Assembly: GCF_023016115.1 (NCBI RefSeq)
Contig: NZ_JALKBH010000001.1
Span: forward strand, 496,001-560,000
Origin: Alcanivorax sp. S6407
Lineage (GTDB): Bacteria; Pseudomonadota; Gammaproteobacteria; Pseudomonadales; Alcanivoracaceae
DNA: 64,000 nt
Direction of reading: 5' to 3'
Shown here: positions 1 to 8,946 of the stretch, in pieces
Layout: every line of letters begins with the position of its first letter
How positions within the stretch are numbered: position 1 is the first letter of the stretch
Position numbers and translations under genes: made by a program
The notes under the pieces: generated by a model
Told to the model about the DNA's origin: nothing
Databases searched by the model: none
The model's input: the letters and a program-made list of their open reading frames with translations, nothing else

Positions 1-646
1 CCGGCACCTTGCGCAGGTCGAAGAAGATCTGCAGGGCTTCGGTGACCAGGTTCTTCTTGATCTCGGGGTAATGCACATCAACGATGGCCTGCATGGTCTC
101 GGCATCAGGGAAGTTGATGTAGTGGAAGAAGCAGCGACGCAGGAAGGCGTCGGGCAGCTCTTTCTCGTTATTGGAGGTGATGATCACGATGGGGCGCTGC
201 TTGGCCTTGATCAGTTCACCCGTCTCGTAAACGTAGAATTCCATGCGATCCAGCTCCTGGAGCAGGTCGTTGGGGAATTCGATATCGGCCTTGTCGATCT
301 CATCGATCAGCAGCACCACCTGGCCTTCATGGGTAAAGGCTTCCCACAGCTTGCCCTTCTTCAGGTAGTTGGAAACATCTTCCACACCTTCGGCACCCAG
401 CTGGGAATCACGCAGACGGGATACTGCATCGTACTCGTACAGGCCCTGTTGCGCCTTGGTGGTGGACTTCACGTTCCAGGACAACAGCGGCAGCCCCAGC
501 GACTCGGCCACCTGCTCGGCCAGCAAGGTCTTGCCGGTGCCGGGCTCGCCCTTGATCAGCAACGGGCGCTTGAGCGCGATGGCGGCATTAACGGCCATTT
601 TGAGGTCATCAGTGGCGACGTATTGGTCAGTACCCTGAAACTGCAT
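1..646 (-). CDS. MoxR-family AAA+ ATPase (3' end cut by window)
   Basis: The protein begins at an ATG at 646 preceded by GGAGAA and runs off the left edge, so about 215 N-terminal residues are visible. Walker A is GEPGTGKT near residue 34 and Walker B is LLIDEID near residue 114, followed by a sensor-like ITSNNE stretch. This is the MoxR-type AAA+ fold. Relatives usually act as chaperones that insert cofactors or metals into partner proteins, often beside von Willebrand A-domain genes. Any such partner would lie outside the window. The family is clear; the specific role is not. Confidence 0.9.
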   Translation of the reverse strand, partial: MQFQGTDQYVATDDLKMAVNAAIALKRPLLIKGEPGTGKTLLAEQVAESLGLPLLSWNVKSTTKAQQGLYEYDAVSRLRDSQLGAEGVEDVSNYLKKGKLWEAFTHEGQVVLLIDEIDKADIEFPNDLLQELDRMEFYVYETGELIKAKQRPIVIITSNNEKELPDAFLRRCFFHYINFPDAETMQAIVDVHYPEIKKNLVTEALQIFFDLRKVP

Positions 647-774
647 GAATTTCTCCACTCTTTTGGTGCTTCCGAGACAAGGCTGCCACTCTAACAATCC
701 CCATTCAGGGCGCAAAGGGCCGTTTGAGCCAAGGAAACAGTGATTTACGTCAGTCCTGTGCCATAATCCGCGCC

Positions 775-1491
775 ATGAATCTGCTACTTCTCACACCGGA
801 ACAACATCTCCATGACGACCATTGGCGTCTTTCAGAGCGCCAGGCCAGCCATGTGCTTGCGATTCTACAGGCTGGCGTGGGAGATACCGTTAAGGCCGGC
901 ATCCTTGGTGGATCAATGGGATTGGCGGAGATATTGTCGATTAATAACAATGAGATAAGGGTATCTTTTAAGGCGCTTTCTCAACCCGCTGATCCACCCG
1001 GGCTGTCACTGCTGCTGGCCCTGCCCCGCCCCAAGATGCTCAAACGCATCCTGATCGATGCCACCAGCCTGGGCATCAAGCAGATTGCGCTGATCAACAG
1101 CTGGAAAGTGGACAAGAGTTACTGGCAAACCCCCAATCTCAAGGCGGACCTGCTACACGAGAAGATGCTGCTGGGTCTGGAGCAGGCCCGGGACACCCTG
1201 CTGCCGACCCTGACCCTGGCGCCACGGTTCCGCCCCTTTGTGGAAGATGAGCTGGATGCCTGGGCTGGTGATGGGCAGCGAATCCTGGCTCACCCTGGGG
1301 ACTACCCCGCCATGCCTCACAGCCAGACAACCCCGACCACCCTAGCCATTGGCCCCGAAGGCGGCTGGACCGATTACGAGATCGACATGCTGCAGAAACA
1401 GGGGTTCACCTGCCACAGCTTCGGTTCACGCATATTACGCGTAGAAACCGCCCTGCCCGCCCTGATCGGGCGCCTGATGCAACTTCCCTGA
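775..1491 (+). CDS. rsmE: 16S rRNA m3U1498 methyltransferase RsmE
   Basis: This is a SPOUT-fold methyltransferase that N3-methylates U1498 of 16S rRNA using S-adenosylmethionine. It is about 238 residues, the usual family length. The C-terminal AdoMet-binding knot is plain: AIGPEGGW followed by FGSRILRVETA, matching the GPEGG and LG.RILR.ETA signatures. The open frame extends upstream to a TTG at 724, but the ATG at 775 gives MNLLLLTPEQ, the family-like N-terminus. It is transcribed alone, facing away from the MoxR gene. Confidence 0.93.
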   Translation: MNLLLLTPEQHLHDDHWRLSERQASHVLAILQAGVGDTVKAGILGGSMGLAEILSINNNEIRVSFKALSQPADPPGLSLLLALPRPKMLKRILIDATSLGIKQIALINSWKVDKSYWQTPNLKADLLHEKMLLGLEQARDTLLPTLTLAPRFRPFVEDELDAWAGDGQRILAHPGDYPAMPHSQTTPTTLAIGPEGGWTDYEIDMLQKQGFTCHSFGSRILRVETALPALIGRLMQLP

Positions 1492-1504
1492 AAACCTTGT
1501 TTTG

Positions 1505-1740
1505 CCACAGAGATCACCGAGTTCACTGAGGAAAAACATAATCAGGGCAACGCATGCTTGAGCTGTAGGAGCGCCACTGGAGGCGCGAACCGAGCGATAG
1601 CGAGTTTCGAAATCAAAACCCGGCACTCTGTAGGGGAAAAGGGTCTGGCTTTCCAAACTCGCTTCTCATCACTCGTATCAGCCTCGCCGAAATTCAGTGT
1701 CACAGCGGATCACCAGGGTTTTCCTGCGTGATCTCTGTGG
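1505..1740. repeat. Composite repeat bounded by 13-bp inverted repeats
   Basis: This fills most of the 365-base gap between rsmE and the acyltransferase. CCACAGAGATCAC at 1505-1517 is matched perfectly by GTGATCTCTGTGG at 1728-1740. Inside are a GTAGGAG-type REP (1563-1589) and a stem GCGAGTTTCGAAA (1600-1612) / TTTCCAAACTCGC (1650-1662) with one mismatch. The left arm also occurs, inverted, at 17148-17176. It looks like nested insertion of several small hairpin repeats. Confidence 0.7.
1563..1589 (+). repeat. GTAGGAG-type REP element
   Basis: CTGTAGGAG is followed by the small palindrome GCGCC-ACTGGA-GGCGC and then GAACC. The same layout is recovered at 50566-50574 plus 51769 onward once the IS110 element is removed, and in looser form at 40082 and 45709. 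Confidence 0.65.
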
Positions 1741-1856
1741 TAAACACGCTTTCCCTGCCAACGTCGCTGTTCGGGTGCAAAACCACCCCCTCCCTCGACC
1801 CGCCAAATGAACCCGAGTATCCTTGCGCCTTTCAAAAAAACCGGGAACTGAAACAC

Positions 1857-3818
1857 ATGCAGCAACGCTACCTGGCGCATCTGGACGGACTCCGGGCCAT
1901 TGCCGTAGGACTTGTTGTGGTTTACCACGCGGGCCTTGGCGTCTTCGGGGCCGGTTTCATTGGTGTTGATGTCTTCTTTGTTCTTTCCGGGTTCCTGATT
2001 ACCGGTCAGCTGGTGCAGAACATTCAACAGGGCAAGTTCTCCTTTGCCCAGTTCTACATGCGCCGGATCCGCCGACTGGCCCCGGCCATGGTGGTGGTGC
2101 TGTTCACTACCCTACTGGCCGGCGCCTTTATCCTGCTCCCGGAAGATCTGATTTACCTGTCCCGGCTGGCGGGGCTCACTGTCCTCAGCCTCAGCAACTT
2201 CTACCTGGCCAATACCACCGGCGGGTATTTCGAGGTCGCCACGGACGAGATCGCCCTGCTGCACACCTGGTCGCTGGCGGTGGAAGAACAGTACTACCTG
2301 ATCTGGCCGGTATTGTTACTGCTGTTTTTCCGTTCAGGCGCCCGCTTCTGGCGGCCCGGCCTGCTGGCCAGCATTTTCCTCGGTTCCCTGGCGTTTTCGG
2401 TCTGGTATACCCAGGCCGACCCGATGCGCTCCTATTACCTGCTGCCAGCCCGTTTCCACGAGCTGTTTCTGGGTGCCATGCTGGCGATCGCCTTCCAGGC
2501 GAACAAGATGCCTGCCCCGTCGCGCATTGTGCGCGAACTGCTCAGCTGGATGGGTCTGGTATTAATCGTGGTACCGGCAGTGATCTGGGATTCCAACATC
2601 GCGTTCCCAGGTTATCTGGCGGCCATTCCCTGCCTGGGTACCGCGCTGCTGATCTATGCCGGTGATGGCACGTCTTCAGTGAACTGGTTGCTGACCCGCC
2701 GTGTCATGCTGTGGCTGGGGATGCTGTCCTATTCGCTGTATCTCTGGCACTGGCCCATTTTCAGCTTTACCACCTATGCCACCGGGGAAATCCAGACCAG
2801 CCATGCTCTGGTGGGGATTGCCGCAGCGGTACTGCTGTCACATCTGACCTGGAAGTTCGTGGAGCAGCCGTTCCGATTCCGCTGGACCTTCCCGCCCGGC
2901 AAGACTGCCGCGCGACTGTTCGGCATTCCGGTGTTGGTGTTTGGTGTTGCCACGGTCGCCATTGATGAAGGGGATGGCTTTATCAACCGTTTTGATGACG
3001 CCACCATCAGCAAGATCCACGCACTGGAAAGTGAGCCCGGGAAATTCCCCACCACCTGTAACGTGGAGAAGGATGGCCTGTGCTCGGACATCCTGCTACT
3101 CGGAGATTCCCACGCCCAGCACTTTGGCGATTTCATCGGCATCCTCGCCAAGGATGCCGGACTGGCTTACAACGTCAAATGGCGCCCGGGCTGTCCCGGC
3201 TATACCGGCCTGAAGCCCCTCAACTTCAAAGCGGATCATGTCGAAGTCGACGAGGAATGCCCTGAGGTAAACGCAGCCGCTCTTGCCGATGCGGGGCAAT
3301 ACCGCGCCATTGTTCTTGCTGGCTACTGGTCTCTGACTGATATCAAGGGCGATCGTTATTTCTTCGTGACGGATGAGAATCCCGAGCCTTCCGAAGATAA
3401 CTCCAACCAGAACATTGCCGATGGCCTGCGTAAAACCATCGCCACCATCGTCGACGCCGGGGCGAAACCGATACTGATTTACGACAATCCGCAGGTAGAG
3501 AAGCGCGATTTCAAATGCTCACGAATGAACCTGCTGCCATTCCATGACGCCGTTTGCAGTTTCCCCCGTGAACACACGGATTCGCAACAGGCTCACAAGC
3601 GGGAACTCTTTGCCCGGTTGGCAAAAGAATTTCCGGAGCTGGGCTTTATCGACCCCAATGCGGTGCTCTGTGACGAAGAGAGCTGTTATACCGAGCTCGA
3701 GGATGTGCCGCTGTATCGTGATGACGATCACCTGAACCAGGCCGGTTCACAGTGGCTGGCAAACAAGATGCTGAGCCAGGGCGAAAACCCGCTCAAACAG
3801 CTGCTGCCTGCGCAATAG
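1857..3818 (+). CDS. OatA-like membrane O-acyltransferase with C-terminal SGNH domain
   Basis: A 653-residue two-domain protein. The N-terminal part (about residues 1-370) is an acyltransferase-3 membrane domain with about ten hydrophobic segments. It carries the signature LDGLRAIAV and VVYHAG near the start, where the conserved His would be catalytic. The C-terminal part is a periplasmic SGNH esterase/transferase domain with the block LLGDSHAQHFGD and a late D..H pair in DDDHLNQAG. Such fusions O-acetylate surface polysaccharide or peptidoglycan, the membrane half supplying acyl groups across the membrane. The upstream frame is open to 1728, but the ATG at 1857 (MQQRYLAHLDGL) fits the family. 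It stands alone, ending before the hairpin shared with rluB. Confidence 0.87.
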   Translation: MQQRYLAHLDGLRAIAVGLVVVYHAGLGVFGAGFIGVDVFFVLSGFLITGQLVQNIQQGKFSFAQFYMRRIRRLAPAMVVVLFTTLLAGAFILLPEDLIYLSRLAGLTVLSLSNFYLANTTGGYFEVATDEIALLHTWSLAVEEQYYLIWPVLLLLFFRSGARFWRPGLLASIFLGSLAFSVWYTQADPMRSYYLLPARFHELFLGAMLAIAFQANKMPAPSRIVRELLSWMGLVLIVVPAVIWDSNIAFPGYLAAIPCLGTALLIYAGDGTSSVNWLLTRRVMLWLGMLSYSLYLWHWPIFSFTTYATGEIQTSHALVGIAAAVLLSHLTWKFVEQPFRFRWTFPPGKTAARLFGIPVLVFGVATVAIDEGDGFINRFDDATISKIHALESEPGKFPTTCNVEKDGLCSDILLLGDSHAQHFGDFIGILAKDAGLAYNVKWRPGCPGYTGLKPLNFKADHVEVDEECPEVNAAALADAGQYRAIVLAGYWSLTDIKGDRYFFVTDENPEPSEDNSNQNIADGLRKTIATIVDAGAKPILIYDNPQVEKRDFKCSRMNLLPFHDAVCSFPREHTDSQQAHKRELFARLAKEFPELGFIDPNAVLCDEESCYTELEDVPLYRDDDHLNQAGSQWLANKMLSQGENPLKQLLPAQ

Positions 3819-3901
3819 TCCTGAACGGGTACGGAGCAACATAGCCCGGGGGTTGGCGTGTTGCATGTTGCTTGAAGCCTGAAGCAGCCGCGGAGCGGCC
3901 C

Positions 3902-3932
3902 AAAAAAAGGGAGCATTTCTGCTCCCTTTTTT
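3902..3932. terminator. Bidirectional Rho-independent terminator
   Basis: A GGGAGCA / TGCTCCC stem with a short loop has seven A on the left and six T on the right. It lies between the converging acyltransferase (end 3818) and rluB (end 3939) and can serve both. Confidence 0.85.
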
Positions 3933-3938
3933 GTTGCG

Positions 3939-4790
3939 CTAGCGCCGGTACGGCCCGCGGCGGGCCTTGCGCGGCGGCTTGCTGCTGTTGCCACGCTGGT
4001 GACGCAGTCGGGCACGACCATAAAGGCCGGTGTATTTTTTGCCCTTCAGCTCCACCTTGTCGATCAGCCCCTGAATCTGCTCGGGTTGCAGTTCCATCCA
4101 GCGGCCCTGGCGCAGTTGCGGCGGCAGGCGCAGATCGCCAAAGCGAATCCGCATCAGCCGGGCCACATCCAGATCCTGGGACTGGAAAAGACGGCGAACC
4201 TCGCGATATTTACCACCCACCAGGGTGACCTTGTACCAGTGATTGGCACCCTCTTCCGCACCGCCGGCGTCACTTATGGTTTCAAACTTGGAAACCCCAT
4301 CCTCCAGCAGCACGCCATCCAGCATGGCCTGACGCTTTTCCGGGGTCAGCTCACCACGCACACGAACGGCGTATTCGCGGACAAAACCGTTGGAGGGATG
4401 CATCAGACGGTGAGCCAGCTCACCATCGGTGGTAAACAGCAACAGGCCGGTAGTGCTGATATCAAGACGGCCGACCTGTACCCAGCGCAGACCATTCAGG
4501 CGTGGCAGGTTATCAAACACCGTTGGGCGACCTTCAGGGTCGTTGCGTGAACACACCTCGCCCGGGGGCTTGTGGTACATGATCACACGCTGTTCGATGT
4601 CTTCTTCTGCCTTCACTTTGATTGTCCTGCCATCCACTCGGAGTACATCTTCAGGGCCAACCCGGTCACCCAGAGTGGCGATATTGCCGTTCACAGACAC
4701 CCGGCCGGCTTCAATCCAGGTTTCCAGTTCACGACGGGATCCCAGCCCTGCACGGGCCAGCACCTTTTGCAGCTTTTCAGTTTCACTCAT
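3939..4790 (-). CDS. rluB: 23S rRNA pseudouridine synthase RluB
   Basis: This enzyme forms pseudouridine at position 2605 of 23S rRNA in E. coli numbering. An N-terminal S4 RNA-binding domain (LQKVLARAGLGSRRELE) is followed by the RsuA/RluB catalytic motif VGRLDISTTGLLLFT, in which the Asp is the nucleophile. A basic Arg/Lys-rich tail of about 35 residues is typical of RluB. Its ATG at 4790 lies inside the end of scpB (8-nt overlap), so it is translationally coupled and last in the trpS-scpA-scpB-rluB run. Confidence 0.93.
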   Translation of the reverse strand: MSETEKLQKVLARAGLGSRRELETWIEAGRVSVNGNIATLGDRVGPEDVLRVDGRTIKVKAEEDIEQRVIMYHKPPGEVCSRNDPEGRPTVFDNLPRLNGLRWVQVGRLDISTTGLLLFTTDGELAHRLMHPSNGFVREYAVRVRGELTPEKRQAMLDGVLLEDGVSKFETISDAGGAEEGANHWYKVTLVGGKYREVRRLFQSQDLDVARLMRIRFGDLRLPPQLRQGRWMELQPEQIQGLIDKVELKGKKYTGLYGRARLRHQRGNSSKPPRKARRGPYRR

Positions 4791-5742
4791 GACGATTGGG
4801 ACCGTCCTCGGTATTGCCAGCCTCCGCGGCTGTCACGTCAGCGACAGATTCATCGCTGCTTTCATTACTTTCATCCTGACCTGTTTGTGCCGCATCATCG
4901 GCACCCGCCTGATCCTCATTCTCTTCCGTGGTGGCTTCCGATTCTTCTTCAGCCGCGGGCGCAGGCTTGCGACGGAACTCCTGTTCGAAGCTGGCGAGCA
5001 CGGCATCCACATTGTCCATGCTCATCAGGTCGGCTTCATCCACATCCGGTTCCTGCTCAAGGCCGGGGAAACTTTCCTGGTCGCTGGGCAAGCGGTGTTC
5101 ATGCTCTTCTTCCAGCAGGCTTTGTCCATCCTCGCCAACCGGTGCTTCGTCATGATCACCCGGTGCCGCATTCACAGGCGGTACGTCGGTGAGCTCCAGC
5201 TCTTCGTTGACCTTGTCCAGATCGCGGATCTCGGACAACGGTGGCAGGTCTTCAAGACTCTTCAGGTCAAAGTAGTCAAGAAACTGGCGGGTGGTGGCGA
5301 ACATGGCCGGCCGACCTGGTACATCACGATGGCCCACCACGCGAACCCAGTTTCGCTCCAGCAGGCTCTTGACGATATGGGAGCTTACCGAAACGCCACG
5401 AATCTCTTCGATTTCACCACGGGTAATAGGCTGTCGGTAGGCAATCAGCGCCAGCGTTTCGAGAATGGCCCGGCTGTAGCGAGGGGGCTTTTCCTGCCAC
5501 AGACGGCTCACCCAGGGACCCAGTTCCGGGCGTGCCTGAAAACGAAAGCCGGAGGCCACTTCACGCAGATAAATGCCGCGGTCCGCATAGTCCTCCGCCA
5601 GTGATTCCAGCAGTTTCGACAACTCTGGCTTGGTCGGCTGATCTTCCTCATCGAACAGCATCAGCATGGCATCACGATCCAGCGGACCTTCCGCTACCAG
5701 AATCGCTGCCTCAATAACTCGTTTGATCTTGTCAGCGTCCAC
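4783..5742 (-). CDS. scpB: Segregation and condensation protein B
   Basis: ScpB is the winged-helix accessory subunit of the SMC-ScpAB condensin that organises and segregates the chromosome. Residues 1-190 form the two winged-helix domains, with ILETLALIAYRQPITRGEIE and RGVSVSSHIVKSLLERNWV as recognisable stretches. The final ~110 residues are a highly acidic low-complexity tail, longer than in short ScpB proteins. The start is a GTG at 5742 with AGGGG five to six bases upstream, two bases after the scpA stop, so the two genes are coupled. Confidence 0.93.
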   Translation of the reverse strand: MDADKIKRVIEAAILVAEGPLDRDAMLMLFDEEDQPTKPELSKLLESLAEDYADRGIYLREVASGFRFQARPELGPWVSRLWQEKPPRYSRAILETLALIAYRQPITRGEIEEIRGVSVSSHIVKSLLERNWVRVVGHRDVPGRPAMFATTRQFLDYFDLKSLEDLPPLSEIRDLDKVNEELELTDVPPVNAAPGDHDEAPVGEDGQSLLEEEHEHRLPSDQESFPGLEQEPDVDEADLMSMDNVDAVLASFEQEFRRKPAPAAEEESEATTEENEDQAGADDAAQTGQDESNESSDESVADVTAAEAGNTEDGPNRHE

Positions 5743-5744
5743 GC

Positions 5745-6671
5745 TTACCCCTCGGTACCGTCATGGGCGTCATTCTCCGTTTCCGGTTCGTCCTCAAGCT
5801 CCAGTTGAGCGAGAACGTCAGATTCTTCCATTACCAGCGTCTTGGCCTTCACATGGATCGGGGCAAAGGGTTCAGTCTGAACCAGCTCGATGAGCGAGCC
5901 CTTGACCAGTTCCAGCACCGCCAGAAAGCTCACCACCACGCCGAGCTTGCCCTCTTCCGGGTTGAACAGCTCGATGAAGGGGACAAATTCGCGGCCTTTG
6001 AGCTTGTCCAGCACGTTCGCCATGCGCTCACGGGTGGACAGCTTCTCCCGGGATACCTGATGGCTCTCGAACATATCCGCCCGATGCATCACTTCTTTCA
6101 GGGCCAGCAGCAATTCGCGCATGTCCACATCGGGCTGGGCTTTCTCGCGAGTGTATTCCGGGCGCTTTGCCGCCGCCGGGAACACATCGCGCTCCAGCCT
6201 CGGCAGCTCGTCAATGTCCTCCGCTGCTTTCTTGAACCGCTCGTACTCCTGCAGCCGACGGATCAACTCGGCACGGGGATCTTCCCCCTCTTCCTCGTCA
6301 TCCTCGGACTGGCGCGGCAGCAGCATGCGTGACTTGATCTCGCCCAGCATGGCCGCCATCACCAGATACTCCGCCGCCAGCTCGAAGTTCATGGCCTTCA
6401 TCAGCTCCACGTACTCCATGTACTGGACGGTGATGGCAGCCACCGGCACATCCAGGATGTCGAGATTCTGGCGTTTGATCAGGTAAAGCAGCAGATCAAG
6501 GGGGCCTTCGAAGGCCTCCAGGAAGACTTCCAGGGCATCCGGCGGGATATACAGGTCATCCGGCAGCTTGGTAATCGCCTTGCCGTACACCAGACCGAAT
6601 GGCATCTCCGCCTGCTGGGCAAGATGGCCATCCTGGGGTGCCTGTGCTGTCGATTCTGCCGTTTCCGTCAT
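5745..6671 (-). CDS. scpA: Segregation and condensation protein A
   Basis: ScpA is the kleisin subunit that bridges SMC heads and binds ScpB. The core motif FEGPLDLLLYLIKRQNLDI is textbook ScpA, followed by EYLVMAAMLGEIKSRMLLP. At 308 residues it is slightly long because of a poorly conserved N-terminal extension of about 45 residues. Starts at ATG 6671, 18 bases after the trpS stop, so it is probably co-transcribed with trpS and scpB. Confidence 0.94.
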   Translation of the reverse strand: MTETAESTAQAPQDGHLAQQAEMPFGLVYGKAITKLPDDLYIPPDALEVFLEAFEGPLDLLLYLIKRQNLDILDVPVAAITVQYMEYVELMKAMNFELAAEYLVMAAMLGEIKSRMLLPRQSEDDEEEGEDPRAELIRRLQEYERFKKAAEDIDELPRLERDVFPAAAKRPEYTREKAQPDVDMRELLLALKEVMHRADMFESHQVSREKLSTRERMANVLDKLKGREFVPFIELFNPEEGKLGVVVSFLAVLELVKGSLIELVQTEPFAPIHVKAKTLVMEESDVLAQLELEDEPETENDAHDGTEG

Positions 6672-6689
6672 AGCGCCACCGTTACCGCC

Positions 6690-7904
6690 TTAGCGGTAGC
6701 TAAGTCCCATGCTGGCGCGAACTTCCTCGAGGGTGGCACGCGCCGCTTCGCGAGCTTCTTCACAGCCCTCAGCGACAATGGTGCGGACCAGATCCGGATT
6801 GCGCAAATGCTCCTCGGCTCGCTTGCGAATCGGCTCCAGCTCTTCCTGTACCGCCTCGATGATGGGCTTCTTGCAGTCAAGGCAGCCAATCCCGGCGCTA
6901 GTGCAGCCTTCGCGCACCCATTCACGGGTGGGCTCATCGGAGTACACCATGTGGAACTGCCACACCGGGCAGTTATCAGGGTTGCCCGCATCGGTGCGGC
7001 GCACCCGCGCCGGATCCGTGGGCATACGGCGAATCTTGCTTTCCACTTCTGCCGGCTCTTCACGCATGCTGATGAAGTTACCGTAGGATTTGGACATTTT
7101 TTGACCATCCAGACCCGGCATCTTGGAGGCCGGGGTAAGCAGCGCCTGGGGCTCCGGCAGGATCACCTTGCCGCCGCCTTCCAGATCACCGAGCAGCCGT
7201 TCCTTGTCACCCAGGGTAATGTTCTGCTGGGCGTCTACCAGGGCACGGGCGGTTTCCAGAGCGGTCTCATCGCCTTTTTCCTGATACTGGCGACGGTGAC
7301 CCACATAGATCTTCGCCTGCTTCTTGCCCATCTTCTTGATAGCGGCCTCAACGGCTTCTTCGAAACCGGGCTCACGACCGTAGAGGTGGTTGAAGCGGCG
7401 CGCCACTTCCCGGGTCAGCTCCACGTGGGCCACCTGATCGGCCCCCACCGGAACCTGGCCGGCGCGGTAGGCAAGAATGTCGGCGGACTGCAGCAGCGGG
7501 TAGCCGAGGAAGCCGTAGGTGCTGAGGTCTTTCTCGCGCAGCTTTTCCTGCTGGTCCTTGTAGGTGGGTACCCGTTCCAGCCAGGACAACGGCGTCATCA
7601 TGGACAGCAGCAGGTGCAGTTCAGCATGCTCCGGCACCTGACTCTGGATAAACAGGGTGGCAGATCCAGGATTCACCCCGGCTGCCAGCCAGTCGATGAC
7701 CAGATCCCAGGCATGCTGTTCGATTTTTTGAGGATTTTCGTATTCCGTGGTCAGGCCGTGCCAGTCGGCCACAAAGAAAAAGCATTCATATTCATGCTGC
7801 AGACGCACCCAGTTCTTGAGGACGCCATGGTAATGCCCCAGATGAAGACTGCCGGTCGCACGCATGCCGGAAACAACGCGCTGGGAAGAAACCACGGAAC
7901 TCAA
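6690..7904 (-). CDS. trpS: Tryptophan-tRNA ligase
   Basis: A class I aminoacyl-tRNA synthetase charging tRNA-Trp. The HIGH-like motif is GSLHLGHYHG and the KMSKS motif is GQKMSKSYGNF. A C-terminal four-cysteine-like patch (GIGCLDCKKPI) is typical of the longer proteobacterial type. The frame opens at 7934, but AAGGAG at 7911-7916 lies exactly six bases before a TTG at 7904, which gives SSVVSSQRVVSGMRATG. I take this TTG as the start (404 residues). First visible gene of the trpS-scpA-scpB-rluB run. Confidence 0.94.
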   Translation of the reverse strand: MSSVVSSQRVVSGMRATGSLHLGHYHGVLKNWVRLQHEYECFFFVADWHGLTTEYENPQKIEQHAWDLVIDWLAAGVNPGSATLFIQSQVPEHAELHLLLSMMTPLSWLERVPTYKDQQEKLREKDLSTYGFLGYPLLQSADILAYRAGQVPVGADQVAHVELTREVARRFNHLYGREPGFEEAVEAAIKKMGKKQAKIYVGHRRQYQEKGDETALETARALVDAQQNITLGDKERLLGDLEGGGKVILPEPQALLTPASKMPGLDGQKMSKSYGNFISMREEPAEVESKIRRMPTDPARVRRTDAGNPDNCPVWQFHMVYSDEPTREWVREGCTSAGIGCLDCKKPIIEAVQEELEPIRKRAEEHLRNPDLVRTIVAEGCEEAREAARATLEEVRASMGLSYR

Positions 7905-8110
7905 AATCGACTCCTTATGCCTGATCGACGCCAACGCCGCTGGTGAGGCGCCGGCAAAGCAAGCGATTATACGGTGAACAGGGGGATCAGGGACAGCATA
8001 ATGCCGCCCCGGCTGGCGTCACTGGCGAAATCTTCGCCAATGGGCCAAATTAACGGTTAACCATAAAGCGACTGAACGTCAGGATCAGCAAACATTGCTC
8101 CTATTCTCAC

Positions 8111-8185
8111 TGTGGGAGCTTGCTTGCAAGCGAAGGTTTATTGGTCGAGCGTGGAAAAACCTTCGCTTGCAAGCAAGCTCCCACA
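8111..8185. repeat. REPIN (inverted REP doublet)
   Basis: Two perfect 26-bp arms (8111-8136 and 8160-8185) beginning TGTGGGAGCTTGCTTGCAAG face each other across a 23-base spacer. It lies in the 346-base gap between trpS (start 7904) and the YciO gene (end 8250). Nothing else is seen in that gap. Relatives at 45802, 55980 and 57916. Confidence 0.85.
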
Positions 8186-8250
8186 TCAAAGTCGAAATCA
8201 CATCCGGCCATCCCTGGTAAAATCTGCCATGCCGCAATTCCTCGATAAAG

Positions 8251-8874
8251 CTAAAAAATGCTATCGAGGGGGCCTGCACCTTCACGAATGACCTGCGGGC
8301 CATCGCCATCCACCAGTGAAATCACCGTGGTTTCCTGCACTCCACCAAAGCCGCCATCGATCACCAGATCCACCTGCCCCTGCAGGAAATCACGGACATC
8401 CTGGGGATCGGTCAACGGAAACTCGTCATCGGGAAGATGGCAGGTAGAGGTCATGATGGGCTGGCCATGCTCGGCCAGCAGTGCCTGACAGATGGGATGG
8501 TCAGGAACGCGGATACCAATGGTGCGCTTCTTGGGGTCCATCAGGCGACGCGGCACCTCGGTGGTGCCGTTGAGAATGAAGGTATACGCCCCCGGTGTAT
8601 GGGCCTTGATCAGACGGTAATCCGGATTCTCTACCTTGGCGTAGGTGGCCAGGGCGGAGAGATCTTCACACAGCAGGGTAAACTGGTGCTTCTTGTCCAG
8701 ACGGCGCAGGCGAATGAGGCGATCCAGCGCGTTCTTTTCACCAATGCAGCAACCCAACGCGTAAGTGGTATCCGTCGGGTAGGCAATCAGTCCCCCTTTG
8801 CGGATCACCTCTACAGCCTGACGAATCAGCCGCGGCTGTGGGGATTCCGGATGAATGTAAAGCACTTCGGTCAT
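8251..8874 (-). CDS. yciO: YciO/Sua5-YrdC family protein
   Basis: A YrdC-like fold protein of 208 residues. The family includes TsaC/Sua5, which makes threonylcarbamoyl-AMP for the t6A37 tRNA modification, but the sequence and its place beside a TrpH-type PHP gene match the YciO branch, whose activity is less settled. Visible signatures are AYPTDTTYALGC, the KKHQFTLLC segment and IMTSTCHLP. The ATG at 8874 has GGTGGGA upstream and is preferred over an in-frame start at 8904. Confidence 0.85.
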   Translation of the reverse strand: MTEVLYIHPESPQPRLIRQAVEVIRKGGLIAYPTDTTYALGCCIGEKNALDRLIRLRRLDKKHQFTLLCEDLSALATYAKVENPDYRLIKAHTPGAYTFILNGTTEVPRRLMDPKKRTIGIRVPDHPICQALLAEHGQPIMTSTCHLPDDEFPLTDPQDVRDFLQGQVDLVIDGGFGGVQETTVISLVDGDGPQVIREGAGPLDSIF

Positions 8875-8946
8875 GCTGATCCCACCATTTTTTGCCCGAA
8901 TCAAGCATGATAAGTAACTTGAAAATGAGCCAGTAACTATATGTTT

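Noticed and set aside
71-694. A plus-strand 207-codon frame at the left edge
   Set aside because: It lies opposite the MoxR gene, whose Walker motifs are unmistakable.
4429-5604. A 391-codon plus-strand frame
   Set aside because: It runs antisense across rluB and scpB and shows no family features.
6624-7946. A 440-codon open frame opposite to trpS
   Set aside because: Antisense shadow; trpS carries the HIGH and KMSKS motifs and a good ribosome-binding site.
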